Positions 9,398 through 18,693 of a stretch of 64,000 nt of DNA are shown one piece after another (position 1 is the stretch's first letter; each line of letters opens with the position of its first letter). The DNA comes from an uncultured Hyphomicrobiales bacterium (lineage in GTDB: Bacteria > Pseudomonadota > Alphaproteobacteria > Rhizobiales > Beijerinckiaceae). A program made the position numbers and the translations under genes. The stretch is taken from positions 62,001 through 126,000 of the forward strand of contig CAIJVU010000036.1 of NCBI GenBank assembly GCA_903824185.1, in the 5' to 3' direction. The notes below the pieces were generated by a model. It searched no databases, was not told the DNA's origin, and saw nothing but the letters and a program-made list of their open reading frames with translations.

Positions 9398-11095
9398 TTA
9401 CATATTGGGGTAATTCGGGCCGCCCCCGCCTTCAGGCGTCACCCATGTAATATTTTGTGACGGGTCTTTGATATCGCATGTCTTACAATGCACGCAGTTT
9501 TGCGCATTGATGACAAATCGCGGATCCGTTTTCGCCGCTTCATCCCCATAGACCACTTCATAAACCCCTGCCGGACAATAAAGCCGTGCCGGTTCGCCAT
9601 AGAGTGGCAAATTCTGCTCGATCGGCACTGCCGCATTTTTCAAATGCAAATGCTCGGGCTGATCCTCTTCGTGATTGGTGGCTGACAAGAAGACCGAAGA
9701 CAACTTGTCAAACGACACCATACCATCGGGTTTGGGATAAATAATAGGTGTGACCTCGCTTAACGGCTTGAGGCTTTTGTAATCGGGCCCGCCATGCGAG
9801 AGCGTGCCAAAGGGCGACCAGCCGAACAAGGTGTTGAGCCACATATCGGCACCACCCAGCGCCACCCCCAACACCGTCCCGAACCGGCTCCAAAGCGGCT
9901 TCACATTGCGCACCGGTTCCAGATCGCGACCGATCATCGAGCTGCGCCAGCCCTCTTCATAGTCAGTCAAAATACCGTGCACGCGTCCTTGCTGCAAAGC
10001 CACCGTCACAGCCTCCGCCGCCAGACAGCCAGACGCCATCGCATTATGCGATCCCTTGATGCGCGGCACATTCACAAAGCCCGCGGCGCAACCCAGCAGC
10101 AAACCACCGGGGAAACAGACTTTGGGAACCGATTGCCAACCGCCTTCGGTGATGGCGCGTGCCCCATAAGAGATACGCTTGCCCCCTTCGAAAACAGGCC
10201 GAATGGCGGGATGGGTTTTAAACCGCTGGAACTCGTCGAAAGGCGACAAGGTCGGGTTTTTATAATTCAGATGCACGACGAAGCCGACGGCCACCAGATT
10301 GTCTTCGAGATGATAGAGGAAAGACCCGCCACCCGTCTCGTTATCAAGCGGCCACCCGAAGGAATGTTGCACATGGCCGGGCTTGTGAACCTCGGGACGC
10401 ACCTGCCACAATTCTTTGATGCCGATCCCGAATTTCTGGGGTTCGCGATCATGCGACAAGCGATAGCGGGCGATCAATTCTTTGGAAAGATGTCCGCGAG
10501 CCCCTTCGGAGAACAATGTATATTTCCCCAAAAGCTCCATGCCGCGTGTATAGCCATCTTTATGGCTGCCGTCTTTGGCAATGCCCATATCGCCGGTGGC
10601 GACACCGATGACCTGATTATGCGCACCATACAGCACTTCGCTGGCTGCAAAGCCGGGATAGATTTCAACGCCCAAGGCTTCCGCTTTTTGGGCCAGCCAC
10701 CGACAGACATTTCCAAGCGAGACAATATAATTGCCGTGATTGCCGAGTAATTTCGGCATCAAGAGCGAGGGCAGACGCAAGGCGCCCTGTTCATTCATGT
10801 AATAGAATTCGTCCGAGACCACAGGCGTCTTGAAGGGATGATCGGGATCAGACTGCCAATCGGGCAATAGCGCGTTGAGGGCGCAAGGATCAACCACAGC
10901 CCCCGAGAGAATATGGGCGCCCACTTCAGACCCTTTTTCGACGACCACAACCGACACATCGGGATCAAGCTGCTTCAAACGAATGGCCGCGCTCAGTCCG
11001 GACGGACCCGCGCCGACAATAACCACATCAAATTCCATGCTTTCGCGTGGATTTTCGCTTTCAACCGGATTTTCATGCACGGATGCCTGATCCAT
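9398..11095 (-). CDS. Electron-transfer flavoprotein-ubiquinone oxidoreductase
   Basis: A membrane-peripheral flavoprotein that passes electrons from ETF (fatty-acid and amino-acid oxidation) to ubiquinone. The N-terminal FAD-binding motif is VVIVGAGPSGLSAAIRL. At the C-terminus an isolated Cys (YCPAGVYEV) and the cluster NCVHCKTCDI supply four Cys for the [4Fe-4S] centre. From ATG 11093-11095 the product is 565 residues. This start has AAGGAG 8 nt upstream; the GTG nine bases earlier would overlap that site. ETF itself is not in the window. It is divergent from the glycosylase gene. Confidence 0.97.
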   Translation of the reverse strand: MDQASVHENPVESENPRESMEFDVVIVGAGPSGLSAAIRLKQLDPDVSVVVVEKGSEVGAHILSGAVVDPCALNALLPDWQSDPDHPFKTPVVSDEFYYMNEQGALRLPSLLMPKLLGNHGNYIVSLGNVCRWLAQKAEALGVEIYPGFAASEVLYGAHNQVIGVATGDMGIAKDGSHKDGYTRGMELLGKYTLFSEGARGHLSKELIARYRLSHDREPQKFGIGIKELWQVRPEVHKPGHVQHSFGWPLDNETGGGSFLYHLEDNLVAVGFVVHLNYKNPTLSPFDEFQRFKTHPAIRPVFEGGKRISYGARAITEGGWQSVPKVCFPGGLLLGCAAGFVNVPRIKGSHNAMASGCLAAEAVTVALQQGRVHGILTDYEEGWRSSMIGRDLEPVRNVKPLWSRFGTVLGVALGGADMWLNTLFGWSPFGTLSHGGPDYKSLKPLSEVTPIIYPKPDGMVSFDKLSSVFLSATNHEEDQPEHLHLKNAAVPIEQNLPLYGEPARLYCPAGVYEVVYGDEAAKTDPRFVINAQNCVHCKTCDIKDPSQNITWVTPEGGGGPNYPNM

Positions 11096-11231
11096 CCCCG
11101 ACACTCCTTATAAGGTCGCCTCATTCTCTATGATCTATGACTGTTCCAACGCTGCACTGCAAGATCATCCTTCAACAGAAGCCTTGCAAATCGGACTGGT
11201 CTCGACAGCCTAATGCTTCTAAAGTGAACAG

Positions 11232-12104
11232 ATGGATAATTTGCCACCTTTTCCCGACCGGCCCGTTGAAAACCCTTTGGGGCTTTTGCGTTTCTATGTC
11301 GAAGCGGGGGTGGATTGCGCCTTGCAGGAAACGCCGCGCAACCGCTTGCAAGAAGCCCGCGCTTTGCTCGAACAGCCCAGATCCTCTCCAGCGGGGGGCA
11401 AGGACACGGCAAGGCCCAGTCCCGCAATGCAAGCACAAGGTTCTGGACAGGCCCCCGCCGTCCAAGAGCCGCCGCGCCTTGAACCAAAAATCGCCTCAGC
11501 CATTGCCGAAGCCGAGCAATTGGCAGCCGCTGCCCCCTCGCTCGAAGCGCTGCATGAAGCACTCGCGCGCTATCAAGGCTGCCCATTGAGCCAGACCGCG
11601 AAAAGTCTGATTTTCGGCAGCGGTCCGGCTTTATCCCGCATCATGATCATCGGCGAGGCGCCGGGTGCGGACGAGGATCGCTTGGGGGAGACCTTTGCAG
11701 GCCCCTCCGGCATTTTGCTGGACCATATGCTCAAAGCCATCGGGCTCGATCGCCAAGAGGTGCGGGTCGGCATGTCGATTTTCTGGCGTCCGCCGGGCAA
11801 CAGAGCGCCGACAGACCCCGAAAAAGCCATGTGCGAACCCTTTTTGCGGCGTCATATCGCGTTGGCCAATCCGGATCTTTTACTGCTCTTGGGCACTTTG
11901 CCTGCGCATATGCTGCTGGGGCAGACCCAAAACCTTCTGAAACTCAGAGGCCATTGGTTTGATTATGCGCTGCCAACGCGCACCATCCCCACATTGGTCA
12001 GCTTGCCGCCCGCCAATCTGCTGCGCCAACCCACCCAAAAAGCCCATGCATGGCGGGATTTGAAAAGCCTCAAAGAGGCCTTAAAGACCCTGCCCGCCCA
12101 TTAA
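11232..12104 (+). CDS. Uracil-DNA glycosylase, family 4-like, with two of four cluster cysteines replaced
   Basis: A UDG-superfamily protein expected to excise uracil from DNA in base-excision repair. Motif A appears as IIGEAPGADEDRLGETFAGPSG and the second motif region as LVSLPPANLLRQ. In family 4 enzymes four Cys bind a [4Fe-4S] cluster; here the aligned positions are Tyr114, Cys117, Trp185 (FWRPPGNR) and Cys201, so two ligands are absent. The WRPPGNR form is, as I recall, common in alphaproteobacteria. The first 80 residues are a low-complexity Pro/Gln/Ala linker. The 290-residue gene ends 16 bp before a bidirectional terminator shared with the Fo operon. Confidence 0.88.
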   Translation: MDNLPPFPDRPVENPLGLLRFYVEAGVDCALQETPRNRLQEARALLEQPRSSPAGGKDTARPSPAMQAQGSGQAPAVQEPPRLEPKIASAIAEAEQLAAAAPSLEALHEALARYQGCPLSQTAKSLIFGSGPALSRIMIIGEAPGADEDRLGETFAGPSGILLDHMLKAIGLDRQEVRVGMSIFWRPPGNRAPTDPEKAMCEPFLRRHIALANPDLLLLLGTLPAHMLLGQTQNLLKLRGHWFDYALPTRTIPTLVSLPPANLLRQPTQKAHAWRDLKSLKEALKTLPAH

Positions 12105-12113
12105 AAAACGGCA

Positions 12114-12142
12114 ATAAAAAACCGCCCGAAGGCGGTCTTTTG
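12114..12142. terminator. Bidirectional rho-independent terminator
   Basis: The perfect stem ACCGCC (12121-12126) / GGCGGT (12131-12136) has a CGAA loop and is followed by CTTTT on the plus strand. On the minus strand the stem is followed by TTTTTTATT. It sits between the convergent glycosylase gene and atpF and can stop both transcripts. Confidence 0.9.
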
Positions 12143-12169
12143 CAAGGGGATGTCAAACAGCCCGAACCC

Positions 12170-12652
12170 TCAGTTCAGATGCGTTTTGACTTCCTGCAAG
12201 CCCTTTTGCACAAATTCCGCGCCATGCTGCTGCATGCTGGAACGCAGGATCACTTCTGCTGCTTTCACAGCGGCCTCAGCTGCGGCATTACGCACATCCG
12301 TTGCGGCTTGTTCTTCGGCCTGTTTGATCCGGCTTTCAGCAAGCTCGGTGCGGCGACGTACAAATTCATCCAGCTTTTCTTCAGCCTCAAGGCTGATGCG
12401 CTTGGCTTCGGATTTGGCGGTCTCGACAATCTCGGAGGCTTCTTTTTCGGCCTCAAGACGCTTGCGCTGATAATCTTCCAGAACCTGACGGGCTTCTTCG
12501 CGCAGCACGCGGGCTTCATCAAGCTCACGGGCAATCTGCTCGGAACGATGATCAAGCGCTTGGATCAGGCTGGAAAAAGCCCCGACCTTCCACAAGATCG
12601 CCACGAAGCAAACAAAGGCAGCGGCAACCCAAAATTCGGCATCGAAATGCAT
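12170..12652 (-). CDS. atpF: ATP synthase Fo subunit b
   Basis: One of two peripheral-stalk b-type subunits. The 160-residue product has one N-terminal membrane segment (FWVAAAFVCFVAILWKVGAF) followed by a long charged helix rich in Ala, Glu and Arg that makes the coiled coil of the stator. Start is ATG 12650-12652. It is the last gene of the Fo operon, 10 bp after atpF', and ends 30 bp before the shared terminator. The separate b and b' genes are typical of alphaproteobacteria and phototrophs. Confidence 0.95.
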   Translation of the reverse strand: MHFDAEFWVAAAFVCFVAILWKVGAFSSLIQALDHRSEQIARELDEARVLREEARQVLEDYQRKRLEAEKEASEIVETAKSEAKRISLEAEEKLDEFVRRRTELAESRIKQAEEQAATDVRNAAAEAAVKAAEVILRSSMQQHGAEFVQKGLQEVKTHLN

Positions 12653-12662
12653 GTGAGCCTCC

Positions 12663-13208
12663 TCAGCCTTTCATTGCCTGCGCGACAGCGGCTGTCACAT
12701 CCTGTGCGGACGGCGCGCGTCCGGTCAGGTGATTGACAATGTCACTGGTCGCTGTTGCGGCAATTTCGGATACATGGGCCATCGCCTGTTGGCGTTGCGC
12801 GGTGATTTGCGCTTCAGCCTTGGCCAGACGGGCGGTCAACGCGGCATCCACTTCGCGACGCTTGGCATCGCTCTGGATTTTCAGGTCATCGCTGGTTTTG
12901 GCAGCAATTTGCTGGGCGTTTTTCTTGGCATCATCGAGTGCCTTGGCATAGGCCAAAATGGACGTATCCGTCTCAAGCTTGAAGGCATGGGCGGCATCCA
13001 GATCATCCTGTAAAACCTTGTTGCGTTTTGAAAGAATGCCCTCGACGCGCGGCAAAGCGATGCGCGACATCAGAAGATAGAGCGCACCGAACACAAGCGC
13101 CAGCCAGACAAGCTGATTGGCAAAGGTCGCGTTATCAAAGGGTGGAAATACACCACCGCCATGATTGCCACCATGTGCTTCCGTACCGGTTTGAACAGGC
13201 TGTGCCAT
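12663..13208 (-). CDS. atpF': ATP synthase Fo subunit b'
   Basis: The divergent second stator subunit. From ATG 13206-13208 it has 181 residues: a polar Gly/His-rich N-terminus (HGGNHGGGVFPPFDNATF), one membrane helix (LVWLALVFGALYLLMSRIAL) and a long amphipathic coiled-coil tail. The frame extends 12 codons further upstream to a TTG, but MAQPVQTG matches the usual b' start. It pairs with atpF in the peripheral stalk. Between it and atpE lies a hairpin followed by a T-rich stretch, which could reduce transcription from atpE into the b genes. Confidence 0.95.
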   Translation of the reverse strand: MAQPVQTGTEAHGGNHGGGVFPPFDNATFANQLVWLALVFGALYLLMSRIALPRVEGILSKRNKVLQDDLDAAHAFKLETDTSILAYAKALDDAKKNAQQIAAKTSDDLKIQSDAKRREVDAALTARLAKAEAQITAQRQQAMAHVSEIAATATSDIVNHLTGRAPSAQDVTAAVAQAMKG

Positions 13209-13311
13209 GGTCGTCTCTCGGTTTGATAAAACCTGAACTATCAACTCTGTCCCCGATGAGAACCCGCAAGCATAACCTGCAGGCCTTCATCTCAATCAGG
13301 AAACAGAAAAG

Positions 13312-13336
13312 GATAACAAAAGCGGGTGATCCCGCT
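13312..13336 (-). terminator. Attenuator-like hairpin between atpE and atpF'
   Basis: On the minus strand, 6 bases after the atpE stop, the perfect stem AGCGGG/CCCGCT with loop ATCA is followed by TTTGTTATCC. It looks like a weak intrinsic terminator inside the operon. Partial termination here would give more subunit c mRNA than b/b' mRNA, fitting the many c subunits per Fo; that role is inference. Confidence 0.65.
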
Positions 13337-13341
13337 CCTGC

Positions 13342-13572
13342 TTATTTGATCACGAACAGCAGCAAGATCGCGACAAGAAACGCGAAAATGCCAAGACCTT
13401 CGGCGAGCGCCGCACCGATGAAGGCGCGACCGAACTGGCCGTCAGCAGCTGACGGGTTGCGCAAAGCGCCTGAAAGGAAGTTGCCGAAAATGGCGCCCAC
13501 GCCAACAGCGGCAATGCCCATGCCGATTGCAGCGAGACCAGCGCCAATGTATTTTGCGGAAACGGGATCCAT
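13342..13572 (-). CDS. atpE: ATP synthase Fo subunit c
   Basis: The proteolipid of the rotor ring. The 76-residue product has two membrane helices joined by the polar loop ALRNPSA; the proton-carrying carboxylate is Glu58 in ALAEGLGIF. The frame runs upstream to 13659, but ATG 13570-13572 has AGGAG 6 nt before it and gives the usual [10 protein letters not shown] start. It lies between atpB (47 bp upstream) and atpF' (133 bp downstream), and a hairpin follows its stop codon. Confidence 0.97.
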   Translation of the reverse strand: MDPVSAKYIGAGLAAIGMGIAAVGVGAIFGNFLSGALRNPSAADGQFGRAFIGAALAEGLGIFAFLVAILLLFVIK

Positions 13573-13619
13573 GATGTGCTCCTGTGAGATTTGGGATCGG
13601 TTAAAAAGAACCAGCCACG

Positions 13620-14372
13620 TTAATGGCCTGGATGGAGAGCGTCGTTGAGATAGACGCATGTGAGAATAGCGAAGACATAGGCCTGCAGAACCGCAACCAG
13701 CAATTCAAGAGCGGTCAGAGCCACAGTCATCGCGAAAGGCAGAGGGGCCAACAAAACCCAGCCACCAGCTGCCGCCAGCATGGTGACGAAGCCGCCAAAC
13801 ACTTTCAAGGTGATATGGCCGGCAAGCATATTGGCAAACAAACGAACAGACAGGCTGATCGGACGCGACACGAAGGAGATCACCTCGATCATCACCAACA
13901 GCGGCAACAAGACCGGGGACACACCCGAGGGTACGAACAAGTTCAGGAAATGGAAGCCATGACGGTAAAACCCATAGATCAGAACCGTCGAGATCACCAA
14001 GGCAGCCAAAGCGAAGGTGATGATAATATGGCTGGTGACCGTAAATGTGTATGGGATCAAGCCAACGAGGTTGGAGGCCAGTACAAACATGAACAGGGTG
14101 AAGACCAGCGGGAAGAAGCGCATACCTTCCTGACCGGCAGAACCTTTGACGGTGGAGGCAACAAATTCATAGGCAATTTCGCCCAGAGACTGCAGGCGAC
14201 CGGGCACCAAAGCACGGCTCGAGGTGCCGATAATCATCACAAAGGTCACGACAGCCAGCACGACCAACATAAACAGGGCCGAATTGGTCAAGGTCAGAGG
14301 ACCGACCTGCGCTATCGGGGAGATGATAAACTGATGGATTGGATCAATCCCAGCTTCGCTTTCTGCCGCCAC
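13620..14372 (-). CDS. atpB: ATP synthase Fo subunit a
   Basis: The stator subunit that forms the two proton half-channels against the c ring. The 250-residue protein has about five or six membrane segments. The essential Arg is in the conserved block [12 protein letters not shown], and the N-terminal half carries the usual [23 protein letters not shown]-like region (split here by position 110). The start is GTG 14370-14372 with AAGGAG 8 nt upstream. It follows atpI in the Fo operon; no F1 genes are present, as is normal for the split alphaproteobacterial arrangement. Confidence 0.96.
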   Translation of the reverse strand: MAAESEAGIDPIHQFIISPIAQVGPLTLTNSALFMLVVLAVVTFVMIIGTSSRALVPGRLQSLGEIAYEFVASTVKGSAGQEGMRFFPLVFTLFMFVLASNLVGLIPYTFTVTSHIIITFALAALVISTVLIYGFYRHGFHFLNLFVPSGVSPVLLPLLVMIEVISFVSRPISLSVRLFANMLAGHITLKVFGGFVTMLAAAGGWVLLAPLPFAMTVALTALELLVAVLQAYVFAILTCVYLNDALHPGH

Positions 14373-14553
14373 GCTCTCTGCTCCTTCAGATCCTGAATGG
14401 ATCTACTTTCAAAAATGCTCTGTCTTGCCTGATGATCCCGAATAGAGCGGGTTACACCAGTGTTTGTTCTCAATTCTGGCTCTATCCGCCCCGAACAAAT
14501 GGGCAGACATGCCGTAAAACGCGATTTTCGGGCTCAGGTCAAGCCACCCACGA

Positions 14554-14904
14554 TCAGATGACCGGTGGTTTTTTTGTCCCCATCCCCAGCTTGACCATGT
14601 TCCAGAAGCCGGCAGCGGTGCCAAGCATCAGGAAAATGATGAGGAACAGCGGCTGCATGCCCGTCCACTCGTCAAGCTGCCAACCCAGCAGCGCACCCAC
14701 TATCACACCGGCGGCCAGTTCGGAAATAATCCGGAAACCCAAGGCCATCGCCTTGCTGGTTTGGCCCATCGAGCCCGCTTCCGCCTCATCCCCACGCCGT
14801 CCCGTCTCCGCTTCCGAGCGTTTTTTGTCGAGGGCTTGGGACACTTTGTCCAACCGCTCTCGCAATTCCTGCTCGTTTGCTCCCGACGGATGCTCCTGTG
14901 TCAC
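14554..14904 (-). CDS. atpI: ATP synthase protein I (AtpI/AtpQ-type)
   Basis: A small membrane protein that leads the Fo operon and is thought to help c-ring assembly or Mg2+ handling. From GTG 14902-14904, with GGGAG 6 nt before it, it has 116 residues: an acidic/basic soluble N-terminus, then two hydrophobic helices (ELAAGVIVGALLGWQL and LFLIIFLMLGTAAGFWNMV). The longer upstream frame includes the untranslated leader. A near-consensus promoter and a hairpin precede the gene. Confidence 0.9.
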   Translation of the reverse strand: MTQEHPSGANEQELRERLDKVSQALDKKRSEAETGRRGDEAEAGSMGQTSKAMALGFRIISELAAGVIVGALLGWQLDEWTGMQPLFLIIFLMLGTAAGFWNMVKLGMGTKKPPVI

Positions 14905-14919
14905 ATCGTACTCCCGTCT

Positions 14920-14935
14920 ACAGGCAAAAGCCTGT
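14920..14935 (-). promoter_or_regulatory. Leader hairpin just upstream of the atpI ribosome-binding site
   Basis: The perfect inverted repeat ACAGGC-TTTT-GCCTGT (minus-strand reading) ends a few bases before the GGGAG of atpI, near the end of a leader of about 110 nt. It could affect ribosome access to the first gene of the Fo operon; no regulator is identifiable. Confidence 0.55.
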
Positions 14936-15021
14936 GTGTTCACAGCACATTTGGCAGGCAAAGACGAGCCAGACCTATGACTGATCGGAAAGGACCGATG
15001 CGCCCTTGTAAAAGCGCGCGT

Positions 15022-15050
15022 AACATAGTTTTCGCCCACCCCCCTGTCAA
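15022..15050 (-). promoter_or_regulatory. Near-consensus sigma-70 promoter of the Fo ATP synthase operon
   Basis: On the minus strand TTGACA (15045-15050) and TATGTT (15022-15027) are separated by exactly 17 bp. This is the best housekeeping promoter I could find in the window. Transcription would begin near 15015, giving a leader of about 110 nt before atpI. Confidence 0.8.
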
Positions 15051-15195
15051 GGCAAGGGGGATATTCTTAAGTCTTTGATTTTGAATAAAAATAGAGCCTT
15101 CAATCAAAGGTCTGAGAGAAAAGAGCCCCGCAAACCCCTAAAATGGCCTCTTAACCCGTCAAAGACCGTCCATTCCTGTCCGTTTTAGGCGGCTT

Positions 15196-18100
15196 TTATC
15201 CCGCTTCCGCCAAACTGGCTGCCTCGCCCAGATCAACCGACACCAATTGGCTGACCCCGCGCTCGGCCATGGTGACCCCGTAAAGGCGGTTCATTCGCGC
15301 CATGGTGATCGGATTATGGGTAATCACCACAAAGCGGGTCTCGGTTTGCGAGGCCATATCTGCCAGCAAATCACAATAACGCTCCACATTGGCGTCATCG
15401 AGCGGGGCATCCACTTCGTCCAGCACGCAAATCGGCGAGGGATTGGTCAAAAACACGGCAAAAATCAGCGCAATGGCCGTCAAAGCCTGCTCGCCGCCTG
15501 ACAAAAGCGTCATGGTCTGCGGTTTTTTGCCGGGCGGATGGGCCACGATTTCAAGACCGGCTTCCAAGGGATCATCTGATTCGATCAGCTCCAGACGCGC
15601 CGTGCCACCCCCGAACAACAGGTTGAACAAGCGTTCGAAATGCGCTTTGACCTCTTCAAAGGCCTTGAGAAGACGCTCACGCCCTTCCCGATTGAGGCTG
15701 CCGATAGCGCCACGCAACCGCCGAATCGCTTCGGTCAGATCCTGCTTTTCGGTATCGAGGGCATTTTTCCGCGCCTCGATCTCGGATAATTCATCATCAG
15801 CCCGCAAATTGACGGCCCCGAGACGCTCGCGGTCTTCTTTCAGCTTTTCCAGACGGCTTTCCAGCACATTCAAGGGCTGATCGGCGAGATCCTCGGCAGT
15901 ATCAACCTGAGTTGCCAGCTCTTCCGGCTCGATTTCAAGCCGCTCGACAATGGTTTTGCGGGCAGCCAGCAGCAATTCCCGTGACGCCTCAAGACGCGCT
16001 TCAAGACGGGCGGCATTTTCGCGCAAGGACGATAATTCTGCCAAAGCCTCACGGGCTTTTTTATCGGCCTCGGCCAATTTTGTTTCCGCTTCGGCCAGAC
16101 GATCCGCTGCATCACGGCGGCGCGCTTCTGTCTCGTCGATTTCTTCGCGCAGACGGCGGCGACGTTCCTGAAACAGATCCGGCGCTTCGGCCAATTGGCG
16201 GCGCTCGACGCCGATTTCCTCAAGCCGAAGGCCAATTTCGGAAATTTGCACCACAGAGCGGCTGATGCGCTGCTCCCATGACTGGCGCTCGGTGACGATG
16301 GCTTGCTGGCGTTTCGTGCGGAAGGCGGCCTCCCGCTCCAGATTGCTCAAGCGTGCCGCAGCCTCGGCGGCCGCCTGACGCGCATGGGCCGCCGTTAATT
16401 CAGCCTCGGACAAAGAGGCCTCAAGGGCCGGATCTTGCGCGGCCGCCTGCAATTGTTCTTGCAAATGCTGGTGACGCTCGCGGCTTTCCGCCAATTGGGC
16501 ACTGAGCCGCGCCAAGGCTTCATCGGTGGCGGCTTTGCGCGTTGCATTTTCTGACACGCGCCGCTCGGCGGCCACACGGCGTCCCTGTGCCTGTTCCAAA
16601 GCCAAGCGCTGCTCGCGCAAAGCGGTCATGGCCGCTGTTTCGGCTGCGGCTGACTGCTGCACCTCGGCCTGCAAAGCCGTATAGGCCGCACGCAAAGCGG
16701 CTGCTTTTTCGCGGGCCTCCTGCGCGGATAATTCCACCTGTGCCAGACGGTTTTTTTCAGCCAGACGCAAGGCGGCAGCGGACGGCGCGCCCGCTTCGAT
16801 CACCAGACCATCCCACCGCCAGACATGGCCTTCGGGACTGACAAGACGCTGACCCACTTGAAGTTTTGCAACCAAAGCCGGACCTTCATGGGCCTCGACA
16901 AGACCGATCTGGCGCAAGCGCCGCGCCAAAGCATCGGGGGCTTTGATATGGCTTGCAAAGGACCGAACCCCCTCCGGCAAAGCGGGATCACCCTCCGGCG
17001 TTGTCTGTCCGGTCCAACGCCGCGGTGCCTCTTCATCCAGCGAGGCTTCGAGATCCTCGCCCAAAACAGCGCCCAAAGCGGTTTCAAGGCCAGGTTCGAC
17101 CGTCAAATCAGCGAGGATGGTTCTAAATCCACCCGCCTCACCACCGGCCAGCAATTTCGACAAGGTCCGCGCTTCGGTCTCGTAACGCTGGGCCTGACGC
17201 TCCGCCTCTTCAAGCGGCTTGCGGGCCTCCTGCTCTTTGAGGCGAACCTCTTGCAAGGTCTGCCGCGCGCTTTCGGCTTGCTGTTCGCCAGACCGCATCA
17301 AGTCCTGTGCGGCATCAAAGCGGCTGATCGCCTCGGCCAATTCGTCATCGCTGTTATTTTCAGCCGCCAATTGCTGGGCTGCCGCATCCGCTTTGTTGAA
17401 TTCGGCTGTAATGCGTTCGATCCGGCGGGTTTCATCCGCCAGAGCCTGTTCGGCACTCGAACGACGGGCCAGCAATTCAGCCGCCTGCTTGCGCAAAGCC
17501 TGCACGGCCGCTTCCGCTTCCTGCTTGGCGGCCTCGCGGCTGGCGGATTGAGAGGCCGATTCGCGGGCAAGATCGCGGGCTGCCTCGCCTTCGGCGGTCA
17601 AAGCCTCGTTTTCACTGGCCAAACGGCCAAAGGCCTGTTCCGCATCGATCCGGACAGTTTCCTCGCGTTCGAGATCGCGCTTCAATTCGGTTTCGCGCGC
17701 CTCGAGATCCGCGGCCCGTTCCAAAGCGCGCTTTTCTTCGCTTTCCAAAGTCTGCATGGCCAGCGTCAGACGCTGCAATCCGGCTGCAACAGCCACTTCG
17801 GCCTCGCGCAACGGACCCAATTCGGACGCAAATACAGCCTGATCACGCGCCGTTTGGGTTTGCACCACGGCTTGCGTTTGCACAGCCGCCAAAGAGTCCG
17901 CATGGGCGCGCTCTGCCTCGCCGACCTGCCCCACGGCCTGACGCCAGCCATTGAACAGCAACAAAGATTCGATTTTGCGAATATCGGCGGCGAGATTTTT
18001 ATAGCGGGAGGCCTGACGCGATTGCCGCTTCAACCCATCCACCTGCTGGTCGATCTGGTTGAGCACATCATCGACGCGGCGGATATTCTCCTCCGCCGCT

Positions 18101-18654
18101 TTCAACCGCAATTCGGCCTCGTGGCGACGCGAATGCAGGCCTGCAATACCGGCGGCATCTTCCAAAATACGCCGACGGGCCTGTGGTTTAGCCGAAATAA
18201 TCTCGCCGATCTGCCCCTGCCGGACCATAGCATGCGAGCGCGCGCCGGTGGCCGCATCGGCAAACAATAATTGCACGTCGCGGGCGCGGACTTCGCGGCT
18301 ATTGACCCGATAATGGGAACCGGCCTCGCGCTCGATCCGGCGGCTCACTTCAATCTGGTCGAGATCATTGAAGGCGGCGGGGGCGGTGCGGGCGGTGTTG
18401 TCGAGATGCAGGGCGACCTCGGCCATATTGCGCGAGGGCCTGTGGCCAGAGCCGGAAAAAATCACATCATCCATGCCGGAGGCGCGCAGGGACTTGTAGG
18501 AGCTTTCGCCCATCACCCAGCGCAGGGCCTCGACCAGATTAGATTTGCCGCAGCCATTGGGGCCGACGACACCGGTCAAACCCGGCTCGATCAGAAATTC
18601 TGTAGGTTCTACAAAGGACTTGAAGCCGACAAGCTTCAGACGTGTCAGTTTCAT
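15196..18654 (-). CDS. smc: Chromosome segregation ATPase SMC
   Basis: The structural-maintenance ATPase that compacts and segregates the chromosome. The 1152-residue product begins with MKLTRLKLVGFKSF and the Walker A motif VGPNGCGKSNLVEALRWVMG. Two long Ala/Glu/Arg-rich coiled coils flank a hinge around residues 490-610. The C-terminal head has the ABC signature LLSGGEQALTAIAL and Walker B PICVLDEVDAPLDD. Length is usual. It follows the DsbA-like gene by 39 bp, and the DciA-DsbA-SMC order is typical of Hyphomicrobiales. The ScpA/ScpB partners are not in the window. Confidence 0.98.
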   Translation of the reverse strand: MKLTRLKLVGFKSFVEPTEFLIEPGLTGVVGPNGCGKSNLVEALRWVMGESSYKSLRASGMDDVIFSGSGHRPSRNMAEVALHLDNTARTAPAAFNDLDQIEVSRRIEREAGSHYRVNSREVRARDVQLLFADAATGARSHAMVRQGQIGEIISAKPQARRRILEDAAGIAGLHSRRHEAELRLKAAEENIRRVDDVLNQIDQQVDGLKRQSRQASRYKNLAADIRKIESLLLFNGWRQAVGQVGEAERAHADSLAAVQTQAVVQTQTARDQAVFASELGPLREAEVAVAAGLQRLTLAMQTLESEEKRALERAADLEARETELKRDLEREETVRIDAEQAFGRLASENEALTAEGEAARDLARESASQSASREAAKQEAEAAVQALRKQAAELLARRSSAEQALADETRRIERITAEFNKADAAAQQLAAENNSDDELAEAISRFDAAQDLMRSGEQQAESARQTLQEVRLKEQEARKPLEEAERQAQRYETEARTLSKLLAGGEAGGFRTILADLTVEPGLETALGAVLGEDLEASLDEEAPRRWTGQTTPEGDPALPEGVRSFASHIKAPDALARRLRQIGLVEAHEGPALVAKLQVGQRLVSPEGHVWRWDGLVIEAGAPSAAALRLAEKNRLAQVELSAQEAREKAAALRAAYTALQAEVQQSAAAETAAMTALREQRLALEQAQGRRVAAERRVSENATRKAATDEALARLSAQLAESRERHQHLQEQLQAAAQDPALEASLSEAELTAAHARQAAAEAAARLSNLEREAAFRTKRQQAIVTERQSWEQRISRSVVQISEIGLRLEEIGVERRQLAEAPDLFQERRRRLREEIDETEARRRDAADRLAEAETKLAEADKKAREALAELSSLRENAARLEARLEASRELLLAARKTIVERLEIEPEELATQVDTAEDLADQPLNVLESRLEKLKEDRERLGAVNLRADDELSEIEARKNALDTEKQDLTEAIRRLRGAIGSLNREGRERLLKAFEEVKAHFERLFNLLFGGGTARLELIESDDPLEAGLEIVAHPPGKKPQTMTLLSGGEQALTAIALIFAVFLTNPSPICVLDEVDAPLDDANVERYCDLLADMASQTETRFVVITHNPITMARMNRLYGVTMAERGVSQLVSVDLGEAASLAEAG

Positions 18655-18693
18655 CGCGCACTCCCGCTGAGGGAAATGCCCGCGTTCAACAGA

